Of a stretch of 64,000 nt of DNA, positions 36,526 to 44,690 are shown piece by piece (within the stretch, counting starts at the first letter, position 1; each line of letters begins with the position of its first letter). Location of the stretch: positions 62,001 to 126,000 of the forward strand of contig NZ_JABSNK010000009.1 in the NCBI RefSeq assembly GCF_013294005.1, written 5' to 3'. A program made the position numbers and the translations under genes. The notes beneath the pieces were generated by a model. It was not told where the DNA came from. It worked only from the letters and a program-made list of their open reading frames with translations, and did not search any database. Source of the stretch: Flavobacterium gelidicaeli (GTDB lineage Bacteria > Bacteroidota > Bacteroidia > Flavobacteriales > Flavobacteriaceae).

Positions 36526-37842
36526 ATGATGAAGAAAATAAATTTAATAGTACTAGTAGGAACAATTTCGATATCGACTTACAGTTATGGTCAAGAAACG
36601 TTGGCTATTTCTAAAAGTGAGCTTTCGCAAAAAGTGACTGAAAAAAATTTACAAATTAAAATTGCAAACCAAGAGTTTAAATCGGCACAAGCCGATTACA
36701 GACAATCGAATGCTATTTTCTTACCGAATATTACCGCCTCACATACTGCGATTACTACTACAAATCCTTTAATGGCTTTTGGATCTAAACTGAATCAAGA
36801 AATTTTGACCGCTTCCGATTTTGATCCGAATTTATTGAACAATCCAAATCGTATTCAAAATTTTGCTACCAAATTTGAGATTCTACAACCTTTAATTAAT
36901 GTAGATGGAATTTATGGTCGTCAAGCAGCTAAGGCTAAAATGAATGCTTTTGCATTACAAACGGAGCGCACCAAAGAATACCTTGAGCTAGAAGTAAATA
37001 AATCATTTATGGAATTGCAACTGGCTTACAAAGCAGTTTCGGTTTTAGAAAAAGCAAATACTACTGCCGATGCTAACTTGAAATTAATAGAAAACTATTA
37101 CAAACAAGGAATGCTGCAAAAAACAGATTTATTGTCGGTTCAAGTGCGTGTAAATGAAGTAAAAAATCAATTGCAATATGCTAAGAGTAACATTCAAAAC
37201 GCTTCTGATTATTTGGCTTTTTTACTAAACGAAAATATTGGAGACAAAATATACAAACCAACAGAAGAATTAGAAAATAGCATTACGATTGAAAGCAATG
37301 CAACAACTCTTTCTGAAAATCGAAAAGATATTCAAGCCATGAATTTATCGACTACAGCTTATCAAAAAATGATGTTGTCTAGCAAAATGAATTTCTTACC
37401 AAGATTAAATGCTTTTGGTAGTTACGAATTGTATGATGACTCCTTATTTGGAACCGCTGCCAAAGGATATACATTAGGTGCGCAATTGTCATGGAATGTT
37501 TTTGATGGTTTTAAATCGATAGGAAAAATGGAAAAAGCAAAAGCTGATTTTCAGAAAGCCGAAATTGAAACCCAACAATACAAGGCCAAAAGCCAATTGG
37601 AGTTAAACAAAACCAATCGTCAGATAAAAGATGCTGAGAATAAAGTGAATCTTGCCCAATTGGATCTAGAACAATCACAAGAAGCGTACAGAATAAGAAG
37701 TAACCGTTTTACTCAAGGGTTAGAAAAAACAACCGACTTATTACAAACAGAAACACAAATGTTCAAAAAGGAATTAGACTTTTTGCAAGCGGTTTTTGAA
37801 TACAATTTCACCCAACAATATTTACAGTTTTTAACAAAATAA
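36526..37842 (+). CDS. TolC-like outer-membrane factor of the RND system
   Basis: A 438-aa outer-membrane efflux protein with a signal peptide (cleavage near residue 22, SYGQET) and two OEP repeats. It is the first gene of an operon with a membrane-fusion lipoprotein and an RND pump, so it should be their outer-membrane channel. Met2 is an equally possible start. Confidence 0.88.
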   Translation: MMKKINLIVLVGTISISTYSYGQETLAISKSELSQKVTEKNLQIKIANQEFKSAQADYRQSNAIFLPNITASHTAITTTNPLMAFGSKLNQEILTASDFDPNLLNNPNRIQNFATKFEILQPLINVDGIYGRQAAKAKMNAFALQTERTKEYLELEVNKSFMELQLAYKAVSVLEKANTTADANLKLIENYYKQGMLQKTDLLSVQVRVNEVKNQLQYAKSNIQNASDYLAFLLNENIGDKIYKPTEELENSITIESNATTLSENRKDIQAMNLSTTAYQKMMLSSKMNFLPRLNAFGSYELYDDSLFGTAAKGYTLGAQLSWNVFDGFKSIGKMEKAKADFQKAEIETQQYKAKSQLELNKTNRQIKDAENKVNLAQLDLEQSQEAYRIRSNRFTQGLEKTTDLLQTETQMFKKELDFLQAVFEYNFTQQYLQFLTK

Positions 37843-37862
37843 ACAGCATAAACAAAAAATTG

Positions 37863-37993
37863 AAACACATAGAATCATAGAAAAACACATTGCAAAGACT
37901 TTCATAGGCATTTTATTTTCACATAGCTATGTGGAACTATCCGAAAGCATGGCTTCTAAATTAAAAGTGTAAAAACTATGTCTCTATGTGTTT
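37863..37993. repeat. Dispersed palindromic repeat between tolC-like and MFP genes
   Basis: A perfect outer inverted repeat AAACACATAGA (37863-37873) / TCTATGTGTTT (37983-37993) encloses a central palindrome CACATAGCTATGTG (37920-37933). The whole can fold into a cruciform or long RNA hairpin. It fills the 187-bp gap between two operon genes. Confidence 0.6.
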
Positions 37994-38029
37994 ACAAAAA
38001 AATCAAAGCAAACCTCTTAAATCATACAA

Positions 38030-39112
38030 ATGAAAAAAATATTTATACCAATTATAGCCGTAGCGATTTCGACCTTAACTTCTTGCAATGGTGAAAAGAA
38101 AGAACCAGTAACCGAATTGCCTGCCATTGCAGTAAAAGTAAGTGGTGTTTCTGAAAATGATAACAGTCCGTTTGTAAGTGCTAGCGGAAAAATCGAAGCA
38201 GAAAACAGTGCTAATTTAAGCACTAGAATGATGGGATATGTTACCAAAGTAAATGTTATTGTAGGACAAAAAGTAGCCGCTGGACAAACGCTGGTAAGTA
38301 TCAATAATACCGATTTGCTAGCCAAAAAAGCACAAGTTGACGCAAGTATTTTACAAGCAACGGCTGGATATAATAATGCTAAAAAAGATTACGATCGTTT
38401 TATGAATTTGTTCAAGCAGCAAAGTGCATCACAAAAAGAATTGGATGATATGACCGCTCGATACGAAATGGCAAAAGCAGGATTGGAAGGCGCCAGACAA
38501 ATGCGAAATGAAGTCGTAGCACAGTTTAAATACTCCAACATTACGGCTCCGTTTTCGGGCGTGGTAACCAGTACTTTTGTTAAGGAAGGTGATATGGCCA
38601 ATCCAGGAATGCCTTTAGTAAGTATTGAAGGGGCATCAAAACTACAAGTGACGGCAATGGTATCTGAAAGTGATATTACAGCAATCAAAAAAGGGATGCC
38701 TGTTACTGTTTTGGTCAAATCGAGTAACGACCAACTTACCGGGAAAGTAAGCGAAGTAAGCATATCTGCCAAGAATACTGGTGGACAGTATTTAGTTAAA
38801 ATTAATTTGGACAAAGCAGATGCCTCGGTATTATCAGGCATGTTTGTAAACGTTCAATTTCCAATCGAAAAACAACAAAACGCCTCTAAAAGTGATGTAA
38901 TGTTGATTCCAGAAACGGCTTTGATAAAACAAGGACAACTTACTGGATTATATGTGATAGGTAACGATAGCATTGCCATATTAAGATGGTTGCGTATTGG
39001 TAAAACTTTTGGGAATCAAGTCGAAGTACTTTCTGGATTGGCTGCAAATGAACAATACATTGTTTCGGCTGAAGGAAAATTGTTTAATGGTGCAAAAGTT
39101 AGTATTCAGTAA
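38030..39112 (+). CDS. RND membrane-fusion protein (lipoprotein)
   Basis: A 360-aa periplasmic adaptor with a lipoprotein signal ending LTSC (Cys19). It has a lipoyl domain split around a helical hairpin (about 95-165), a beta-barrel and a membrane-proximal domain, as in AcrA/CusB-type proteins. TRMMGYVTKVNVIVGQKV and AEGKLFNGAKV flank the structure. It couples the RND pump to the TolC protein. Confidence 0.9.
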   Translation: MKKIFIPIIAVAISTLTSCNGEKKEPVTELPAIAVKVSGVSENDNSPFVSASGKIEAENSANLSTRMMGYVTKVNVIVGQKVAAGQTLVSINNTDLLAKKAQVDASILQATAGYNNAKKDYDRFMNLFKQQSASQKELDDMTARYEMAKAGLEGARQMRNEVVAQFKYSNITAPFSGVVTSTFVKEGDMANPGMPLVSIEGASKLQVTAMVSESDITAIKKGMPVTVLVKSSNDQLTGKVSEVSISAKNTGGQYLVKINLDKADASVLSGMFVNVQFPIEKQQNASKSDVMLIPETALIKQGQLTGLYVIGNDSIAILRWLRIGKTFGNQVEVLSGLAANEQYIVSAEGKLFNGAKVSIQ

Positions 39113-39142
39113 TTAGTGTTCAGTAAAAAATAGTTCTTAATA

Positions 39143-39246
39143 CTGCGTGAGGGATAGCAGTGGAAATCCTTTATGTTTTTTCTTTAAAAACATAAAGATT
39201 GCAACGAATAGCCCGACCCGACCTTTTGAGAGGGTCACGCCCAAAT
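39143..39246 (+). ncRNA. Flavo-1-like structured repeat inside the RND operon, copy 2
   Basis: Conserved blocks TGCGTGAGGGATAGCAGTGG, AATCC, GCAACGAATAGCCCGACCC and GGTCACGCCCAAAT. A perfect 11-bp hairpin TTTATGTTTTT / AAAAACATAAA sits at 39170-39196 and a GACCC/GGGTC hairpin near the 3' end. It fills the gap between the MFP and RND genes in the sense direction, ending 12 bp before the RND start codon, so it will be part of the operon mRNA. Confidence 0.65.
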
Positions 39247-39258
39247 AAATAAAATATT

Positions 39259-42200
39259 ATGCAAGAAGGAATTTCAGGTAAAATTGCCAATTTTTTCATC
39301 AATTCAAAACTAACTATTTTGATGATGGTGGGTTTGATGATCATTGGGGTTTATAGTTCTTTTCTGATTCCAAGAGAAGAAGAGCCACAAATTAATGTGC
39401 CAATGGCTGACGTCATGGTGGGGTATCCAGGAGCGAGCCCTACGGAAGTTGAAAGTCGTGTGGCCAAACCGCTAGAGAAAATTATTTCGAATATTAAAGG
39501 GGTTGAGCACGTGCATACAATGGCTATGAACGGTCAAGCGATGCTTATTGTTCAGTTTTATGTTGGTCAGGATGTGGAGCGCTCGTATGTAAAGTTATAT
39601 GACGAACTAGCAAAGCACGAAGATATGTTCCCAAAAGGAGTGTACAAACCGATGGTAAAAACACGTTCTATTGACGATGTGCCGATGTTGGGTATTACGC
39701 TTTGGAGCGAAAAAATGGACGATTTTCAATTGCGCCAGATTGCCGAGGAAGTAACATCGGAAATTGAAAAAGTAAAAGATGTTGCCATCACTAAAGAAAT
39801 TGGTGGACGTAGCAGAACCTTAAAAGTGGTTCTAGACAAAGATAAAATGGCCGAAAACGGTGTGGATGCCCTAGGTATTATGCAAATGATTCAAGCCAAT
39901 AATGGTAGCTCACAATCAGGTAGTTTTGTCAATCAAGACCAAGAATATTTGATTACAACAGGTAAATTTTTAACCTCAGCAGATGATGTTGAAAATCTAG
40001 TGGTTGGGGTTAACAAAAATTTACCTGTGTACCTAAAACAAGTAGCTAAAATTGAAGACGGACCTTCAACAGCTAGCAACTATGTCTCTTTTGGATACGG
40101 AAAAGCCAACAATGAATACAAAGCAGATCCATCTGAATATCCTGCCGTTACGATATCTGTAGGTAAAGTAAAAGGTGCCGATGCAATGAAAATCTCGGAG
40201 AAAATTATTGAAAAAGTAGGCCATTTAAAATCCAATTTGATTCCGAATGATGTGCATGTTGAGGTAACTCGTAATTATGGAGAAACAGCCTCAGACAAAG
40301 TAGGCGAATTATTGCTGCACTTAGGAATTGCTATTTTGGCGGTAACTATTTTGGTAATGTTTGCTATGGGATGGCGCGGTGGATTGGTCGTGTTCTTCTC
40401 GGTTCCGTTAACATTTGCATTGACATTGTTCAGTTATTATATGCTGGATTACACCCTGAACCGTATCACGCTTTTTGCTTTGGTATTTGTGGTAGGTATT
40501 GTCGTGGATGATAGTATTATTATTGCCGAGAATATGCACAGGCATTTTAAGATGAAGCGACTCCCGTTTAAACAAGCCGCTATTTATGCGATAAACGAAG
40601 TAGGAAACCCAACGATTTTAGCCACATTTACCGTAATTGCCGCTATTTTACCAATGGCATTTGTATCTGGAATGATGGGCCCTTATATGAGCCCAATGCC
40701 AATTGGAGCATCGATTGCAATGATATTATCACTTTTTGTTGCCTTAACGGTGACGCCTTATTTAGGATATCATTTATTGCAAGAAAAAGACGATCAAGAG
40801 CACAAACATGCCGAAGGTCTTGAAACCAATTTTATTTACAAAATATACAACAAAATTGAGCGCCCATTGCTAGAGAGTAGTGCCCGAAGAAGAATTCTTG
40901 TTGGAATTACCGTACTACTTTTAATAGGTTCTGTTGGAATGTTTTTTGGTAAAGCCGTTTTGGTAAAAATGTTACCTTTTGATAATAAAAACGAGTTCCA
41001 AGTAGTAATTGATATGCCCGAAGGTACTACGCTAGAGCGAACTGCCGCAGTAACTAAAGAGATTGCACAATATTTGACTACCATTCCAGAGGTGGTTGAT
41101 TACCAAAACTACATAGGAACATCGGCGCCAATTACCTTTAACGGATTGGTACGCCATTATGATTTGCGTGGAGGAAGTAATATGGCAGATATCCAAGTGA
41201 ATTTGTTGCACAAAGAGGATCGAAAATTACAAAGTCATGATATTGCCAAAACAGTGCGTCCGAATATTCAAAAAATTGCCCAGAAATATGGTGCAAATGT
41301 AAAAATTATTGAAGTTCCGCCAGGGCCTCCTGTATTGTCAACATTGGTTGCTGAGGTTTATGGTCCTGATTATAAAGATCAAATAAAAGTAGCGCAACAA
41401 GTAAAAGACATTTTGCATAAAACAGATGGCATTGTAGATATTGACTGGACCGTTGAGGACAATCAAGTCGAATACAAACTAGAAGTGGATAAGGAAAAAG
41501 CAATGCTAAACGGAATTGCACCGCAACAAGTAGTTGGGAATTTGACTTATTTATTGAAAGAATATCCTGTCTCTGACTTATATGCTGAAACTTCAAATGA
41601 TAATGTAGGGATTGTGCTTTCGCTTGACGACAAGGATAAAACAAGCTTGCAAGACATTCAGAACTTGAAAATAAAAGGAAGTCAAGGCAATATGATTCCC
41701 GTAAGTGATTTAGTAAAAGTAGTTAAAGGAACTTTACAAAAAACCATTTATAGAAAAGATCAAAAAAGAGTGGTTTATGTTACGGCTGATATGGCTGGAG
41801 CACTAGAAAGTCCTGTTTATGCCATTCTTGGAATGACCGAGAAACTAGACAAAATGAAAATTCCAAAAGGGTACAAAGTCAATGAATTGTACATGGAACA
41901 ACCCACAGACGAAAGCGATTTCACTGTAAAATGGGATGGAGAATGGCAGATTACTTTAGAAGTATTCCGTGATTTAGGTGTTGCTTTTATGGTTGCCATT
42001 GTGATTATCTACATGTTGATCGTGGGATGGTTCCAAAATTTCAAAACTCCAATCGTAATGATGTTGGCTATTCCGTTATCGTTAATCGGAATTGTATTTG
42101 GACACTGGTTGCTAGGCGCTTATTTCACAGCAACTTCTTTTATTGGTATGATTGCCTTGGCAGGAGTTATGGTTCGAAATTCTGTTTTACTGATCGATTT

Positions 42201-42504
42201 TATCGAAATAAGATTGAATGATGGCGTAGCATTAAAACAAGCCATTATCGAGGCTGGAGCAGTAAGAACCTCTCCTATTCTATTGACAACAGGAGCTGTT
42301 GTAATAGGAGCTTCTATCATCTTGTTTGACCCTTTGTTTCAAGGATTAGCAATTTCGCTAGTATTTGGAGCTATCGTTTCAACTATTCTTACGTTAATTG
42401 TAGTGCCTATTATTTACTACATCACAGAGCGTAAAAAATGGGAATCCTCCCCCAACCCCTCCGAAGGAGGGGAGAAAGAACCTAAAAAAGAAAATGATAT
42501 ATAA
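39259..42504 (+). CDS. RND efflux pump inner-membrane transporter
   Basis: A 1081-aa RND (AcrB/HAE-type) proton-driven pump with 12 helices and two large periplasmic loops. The proton-relay Asp pair is in VVGIVVDDSIIIAEN (about residue 417). The last ~25 residues (ESSPNPSEGGEKEP...) come from a GC-rich repeat (42446-42474) fused in frame to the normal end at ERKKW. Substrate not evident; the CRP-like promoter shared with persulfide genes points to a respiration- or sulfur-related signal. Confidence 0.92.
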   Translation: MQEGISGKIANFFINSKLTILMMVGLMIIGVYSSFLIPREEEPQINVPMADVMVGYPGASPTEVESRVAKPLEKIISNIKGVEHVHTMAMNGQAMLIVQFYVGQDVERSYVKLYDELAKHEDMFPKGVYKPMVKTRSIDDVPMLGITLWSEKMDDFQLRQIAEEVTSEIEKVKDVAITKEIGGRSRTLKVVLDKDKMAENGVDALGIMQMIQANNGSSQSGSFVNQDQEYLITTGKFLTSADDVENLVVGVNKNLPVYLKQVAKIEDGPSTASNYVSFGYGKANNEYKADPSEYPAVTISVGKVKGADAMKISEKIIEKVGHLKSNLIPNDVHVEVTRNYGETASDKVGELLLHLGIAILAVTILVMFAMGWRGGLVVFFSVPLTFALTLFSYYMLDYTLNRITLFALVFVVGIVVDDSIIIAENMHRHFKMKRLPFKQAAIYAINEVGNPTILATFTVIAAILPMAFVSGMMGPYMSPMPIGASIAMILSLFVALTVTPYLGYHLLQEKDDQEHKHAEGLETNFIYKIYNKIERPLLESSARRRILVGITVLLLIGSVGMFFGKAVLVKMLPFDNKNEFQVVIDMPEGTTLERTAAVTKEIAQYLTTIPEVVDYQNYIGTSAPITFNGLVRHYDLRGGSNMADIQVNLLHKEDRKLQSHDIAKTVRPNIQKIAQKYGANVKIIEVPPGPPVLSTLVAEVYGPDYKDQIKVAQQVKDILHKTDGIVDIDWTVEDNQVEYKLEVDKEKAMLNGIAPQQVVGNLTYLLKEYPVSDLYAETSNDNVGIVLSLDDKDKTSLQDIQNLKIKGSQGNMIPVSDLVKVVKGTLQKTIYRKDQKRVVYVTADMAGALESPVYAILGMTEKLDKMKIPKGYKVNELYMEQPTDESDFTVKWDGEWQITLEVFRDLGVAFMVAIVIIYMLIVGWFQNFKTPIVMMLAIPLSLIGIVFGHWLLGAYFTATSFIGMIALAGVMVRNSVLLIDFIEIRLNDGVALKQAIIEAGAVRTSPILLTTGAVVIGASIILFDPLFQGLAISLVFGAIVSTILTLIVVPIIYYITERKKWESSPNPSEGGEKEPKKENDI
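42446..42474. repeat. GC-rich palindromic element in the RND C-terminus
   Basis: CCTCCCCCAACCCCTCCGAA followed by GGAGGGGAG; the arms CCCCTCC and GGAGGGG pair around GAA. In the RND frame it encodes SPNPSEGGE. It belongs to the same family as the elements at 49251-49273, 49331-49354, 49909-49942, 50101-50135, 52008-52035 and 52205-52240. Confidence 0.7.
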
Positions 42505-42513
42505 TTAACTACT

Positions 42514-42544
42514 CCAATTCCCTCCAAAAAAGGGAGGGAATTGG
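42514..42544. repeat. Perfect 12-bp palindrome after the RND gene
   Basis: CCAATTCCCTCC / GGAGGGAATTGG with a 7-nt loop. It could act as an mRNA-stabilising or attenuating hairpin between the RND gene and the PII-like gene. No T run follows, so it is probably not a terminator. Confidence 0.65.
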
Positions 42545-42561
42545 GATAATTCTAAAACACT

Positions 42562-42867
42562 ATGAAATTACTCATTATAACAGCTATATCATCATTTGAC
42601 AGCGAAGTAAAAAGAATGCTAAAACAATCAGATGTAAAAACCTTTACTTATAAAACAGTAACCGGATTTAAAGATCTATCCGAAGAGGCAATTGAAAGCA
42701 ATTGGTTTGGAAGTGAAAGCAACGAAAGTGAATCCATCCTTTACTATGCTTTTGTAAAAAAGGAAAAAGTTGACTCCTTTTTTGAACTCGTTAATACATT
42801 TAACAACGAACAAAAAACTGCTTCTCATATTCAAATAGCTGTATTGAATATCGAAAAGTCAAATTAA
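42562..42867 (+). CDS. Small PII-like/DUF3240-type protein
   Basis: A 101-aa soluble protein with alternating beta/alpha pattern and no export signal. Size, pattern and position just behind an RND pump gene resemble the PII-like/DUF3240 proteins found with RND efflux operons, but the match is by impression only. It might sense the pump's substrate. Fourth gene of the operon, 57 bp after the RND stop. Confidence 0.5.
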   Translation: MKLLIITAISSFDSEVKRMLKQSDVKTFTYKTVTGFKDLSEEAIESNWFGSESNESESILYYAFVKKEKVDSFFELVNTFNNEQKTASHIQIAVLNIEKSN

Positions 42868-42912
42868 TAATTTATTTAGAGAAAGAATTTCCTCATCACT
42901 CGCAACAACACT

Positions 42913-43098
42913 ATGAAAAATAAAGTTTTTAGAATCCTCGTAGGATCGTTTATACTGATCAGTCTATTATTATCTGTTTACGTCAATCAAAATTGGTTGT
43001 GGTTCACAGTATTTATAGGCGTTAACCTAATCCAATCCGGATTTACAAAATGGTGCTTATTAGAAACTATTCTATCCAAATTAGGATTAAAAGACTAA
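42913..43098 (+). CDS. DUF2892 (YgaP-type) small membrane protein
   Basis: A 61-aa protein with two hydrophobic helices and the conserved GVNLIQSGFTKWC segment of DUF2892 proteins, ending in KLGLKD. The family is usually linked to rhodaneses. Here it is the last gene of the RND operon, before a terminator, and a paralog lies at 22745-22951 in the sulfur block. Confidence 0.75.
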   Translation: MKNKVFRILVGSFILISLLLSVYVNQNWLWFTVFIGVNLIQSGFTKWCLLETILSKLGLKD

Positions 43099-43120
43099 GG
43101 TAGTTACACCTCAACAACAA

Positions 43121-43152
43121 CCCGATTTGCGTCAAGCTTATCGGGTTTTTTC
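43121..43152 (+). terminator. Terminator of the RND operon
   Basis: CCCGAT (43121-43126) / ATCGGG (43140-43145) with a 13-nt loop, followed by six Ts, 22 bp past the DUF2892 stop. Confidence 0.7.
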
Positions 43153-43161
43153 ATGTCTGTT

Positions 43162-43268
43162 TTTTGGGCGCCCCCCCGCCTCCACTACGTTCTGTCGGGG
43201 TCGGGCTATACGTTTCAATCTTTACTCCACTCCGTTCCGTAAAGGATTTTCACTGCTATCCCTCACGC
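43162..43268 (-). ncRNA. Flavo-1-like structured repeat, copy 3
   Basis: On the minus strand: GCGTGAGGGATAGCAGTG, AATCCTTTAC plus hairpin, GATTGAAACGTATAGCCCGA, a C/G-rich hairpin, and GGGCGCCCAAA at the end. The blocks match copies at 8132-8235 and 39143-39246. It lies between the RND operon and the IS110 element. Confidence 0.65.
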
Positions 43269-43340
43269 AAAACACCACCTACACCATCATCCTATGTTTG
43301 TATAATTATTAAATTAGACAATTAACCAAGAAAAGTAAAA

Positions 43341-43480
43341 TGGGTAAAGAACAAGACTGTTGTTCGTCATTTGTCATTAAGACCGTTCGCAATGTTAGTC
43401 ACTTTACCCTTCTATTTAAAACTTGAACAGATCATTAGGCCAATTGAGCCTGTATTTAGGATTGATAAGTAACAAGTAGT
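43341..43480 (+). ncRNA. Candidate IS110 bridge RNA
   Basis: The non-coding left end can fold into two lobes. Lobe 1: outer stem GGGTAAAG (43342-43349) / CTTTACCC (43402-43409). Inside or competing with it is a hairpin GAACAA (43349-43354) / TTGTTC (43360-43365). Lobe 2: ACTTG (43421-43425) / CAAGT (43473-43477) enclosing AGGC (43437-43440) / GCCT (43448-43451). A pair of internal loops is what is expected of bridge RNAs that carry target- and donor-recognition loops. Confidence 0.4.
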
Positions 43481-43505
43481 ATGCTTTTCGAATAAAATAT
43501 TCATT

Positions 43506-44474
43506 ATGTGTAAAATAATAGGAATCGACATTAGTAAAGAAACTTTTGATGTTGGATTTATAAATGATTCCAAATGGTGTCATTTTGTATTTGAGAACAC
43601 TGAAAAAGGTTTTCGCAAGTTATTAAAAGAAGTAGATTTAACCGACTGGATTGTTATGGAAGCATCGGGACCTTATTATCTTCAGTTAGCATTATTTTTT
43701 TACAAGAAGCAAATAAATGTATCTGTTTTAAATCCATTAATAATAAGAAGATATAATCAAACTAGACTGTATAGAGCTAAAACAGATAAGAAAGATGCTC
43801 AAACAATCGCAGAGTATGGAGCTCAATATGATTTAAAAAAATGGAAACCTGAAACAAAAAGTATCATTGAAATCAAACAGCTTTATACTGCTTTGGAACT
43901 AATTCAAAAGGAGATAAATCAAAGTAAACGGCAATTAGAAGCATTTACCTCGGCAGGGGTACTATCTAAAGACTTGGCTACTACTTTAAAATCAATAATT
44001 AAATTTTTAAAAGCTAAAAGCACCAAGTTAGAACAACAAATAGAAGTCAAAGCAGAGCAATTTTACAAATCAACTTTAGAACGTTTAAAGAGTATTCCTG
44101 GTATAGGAACTAAGACAGCGATCATGTTAACAGTCATAACAAATGATTTTGAAAAATTTGAAAACCACAAACAGCTCATTGCTTATGTAGGTTTTAGCCC
44201 AAGGCTCTATCAGTCAGGTACAAGTGTAAGAGGGAAAGGGCATATTTGTAAAATGGGAAAGTCTCAAATAAGAAAATTAATGTACCTGTATAGTTGGTCT
44301 GCGAAAAGATGTAATCCTGATTGTGTCAAAATGTATAATCGACTTAATGAAAAAGGAAAACCAGAGCGGGTTATAAAAATAGCTTTGGCTAATAAATTAT
44401 TAAAACAGGCTTTTTCAATAGTAAAAAACCAAACATATTATTCTGAAAAGTTTATAGATAAAGCTTGTTTTTAA
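43506..44474 (+). CDS. IS110-family transposase/recombinase
   Basis: A 322-aa DEDD-Ser recombinase. The N-terminal RuvC-like domain shows IGIDISK (Asp8 region), the Glu of VMEASG, and the Asp residues of KTDKKDAQ. After a coiled coil (about 125-190) comes the C-terminal Transposase_20 domain with an HhH-like SIPGIGTKTA and the serine region SGTSVRGKG. Full length with no frameshift, so potentially active. Known relatives use a structured RNA from the flanking non-coding end to choose donor and target. Confidence 0.92.
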   Translation: MCKIIGIDISKETFDVGFINDSKWCHFVFENTEKGFRKLLKEVDLTDWIVMEASGPYYLQLALFFYKKQINVSVLNPLIIRRYNQTRLYRAKTDKKDAQTIAEYGAQYDLKKWKPETKSIIEIKQLYTALELIQKEINQSKRQLEAFTSAGVLSKDLATTLKSIIKFLKAKSTKLEQQIEVKAEQFYKSTLERLKSIPGIGTKTAIMLTVITNDFEKFENHKQLIAYVGFSPRLYQSGTSVRGKGHICKMGKSQIRKLMYLYSWSAKRCNPDCVKMYNRLNEKGKPERVIKIALANKLLKQAFSIVKNQTYYSEKFIDKACF

Positions 44475-44483
44475 ACACAGATC

Positions 44484-44556
44484 ATTGCGAGCGAAGCAAA
44501 GTAAACTCACAATCAAGAGCACACAAACGGAGCAACGATGTTTGATTGCTTCGAAA
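44484..44556. repeat. REP-like palindrome at the IS right flank
   Basis: CGAAGCAA (44492-44499) pairs with TTGCTTCG (44546-44553), with an inner AATCAA/TTGATT pair. It is adjacent to the right end of the IS110 element; REP sequences are common targets of this family. Confidence 0.5.
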
Positions 44557-44582
44557 CTAATAATGAGATCCTTAAAAAAATA

Positions 44583-44668
44583 GCAAAAAAAAACTCGTAT
44601 TATATTACATTTTTTTTACATGACACTTATACAAAGTGCGTTGCAAAAATTAGTAATATTATACGAGT
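44583..44668 (-). terminator. Nested-hairpin terminator of the lipoprotein gene
   Basis: ACTCGTATTATATTAC (44593-44608) and GTAATATTATACGAGT (44653-44668) pair at 15 of 16 positions. The 44-nt loop contains a second hairpin CACTT/AAGTG. On the minus strand the stem is followed by nine Ts (44583-44592), 23 bp past the lipoprotein stop. Confidence 0.65.
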
Positions 44669-44690
44669 AATTTAAATTATTGTTTGGGAA

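Larger units (their letters stand above)
43320..44480 (+). mobile_element. IS110-family insertion sequence (boundaries approximate)
   Basis: An intact IS110-family transposase gene preceded by ~180 bp of structured non-coding DNA. IS110 elements lack clear terminal inverted repeats and usually make no target duplication, so the ends cannot be fixed by eye. The left end should lie between the Flavo-1-like element (43162-43268) and 43341, and the right end just after 44474, near a REP-like palindrome. Confidence 0.7.

Noticed and set aside
43127..43312. 61-aa plus-strand open frame before the IS
   Set aside because: It runs through a terminator and a Flavo-1-like element; a chance frame.
44593..44668. 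16-bp inverted repeat as the terminal repeats of the IS element
   Set aside because: Both arms lie on the same side of the transposase gene, IS110 elements lack such ends, and a T run supports a terminator.
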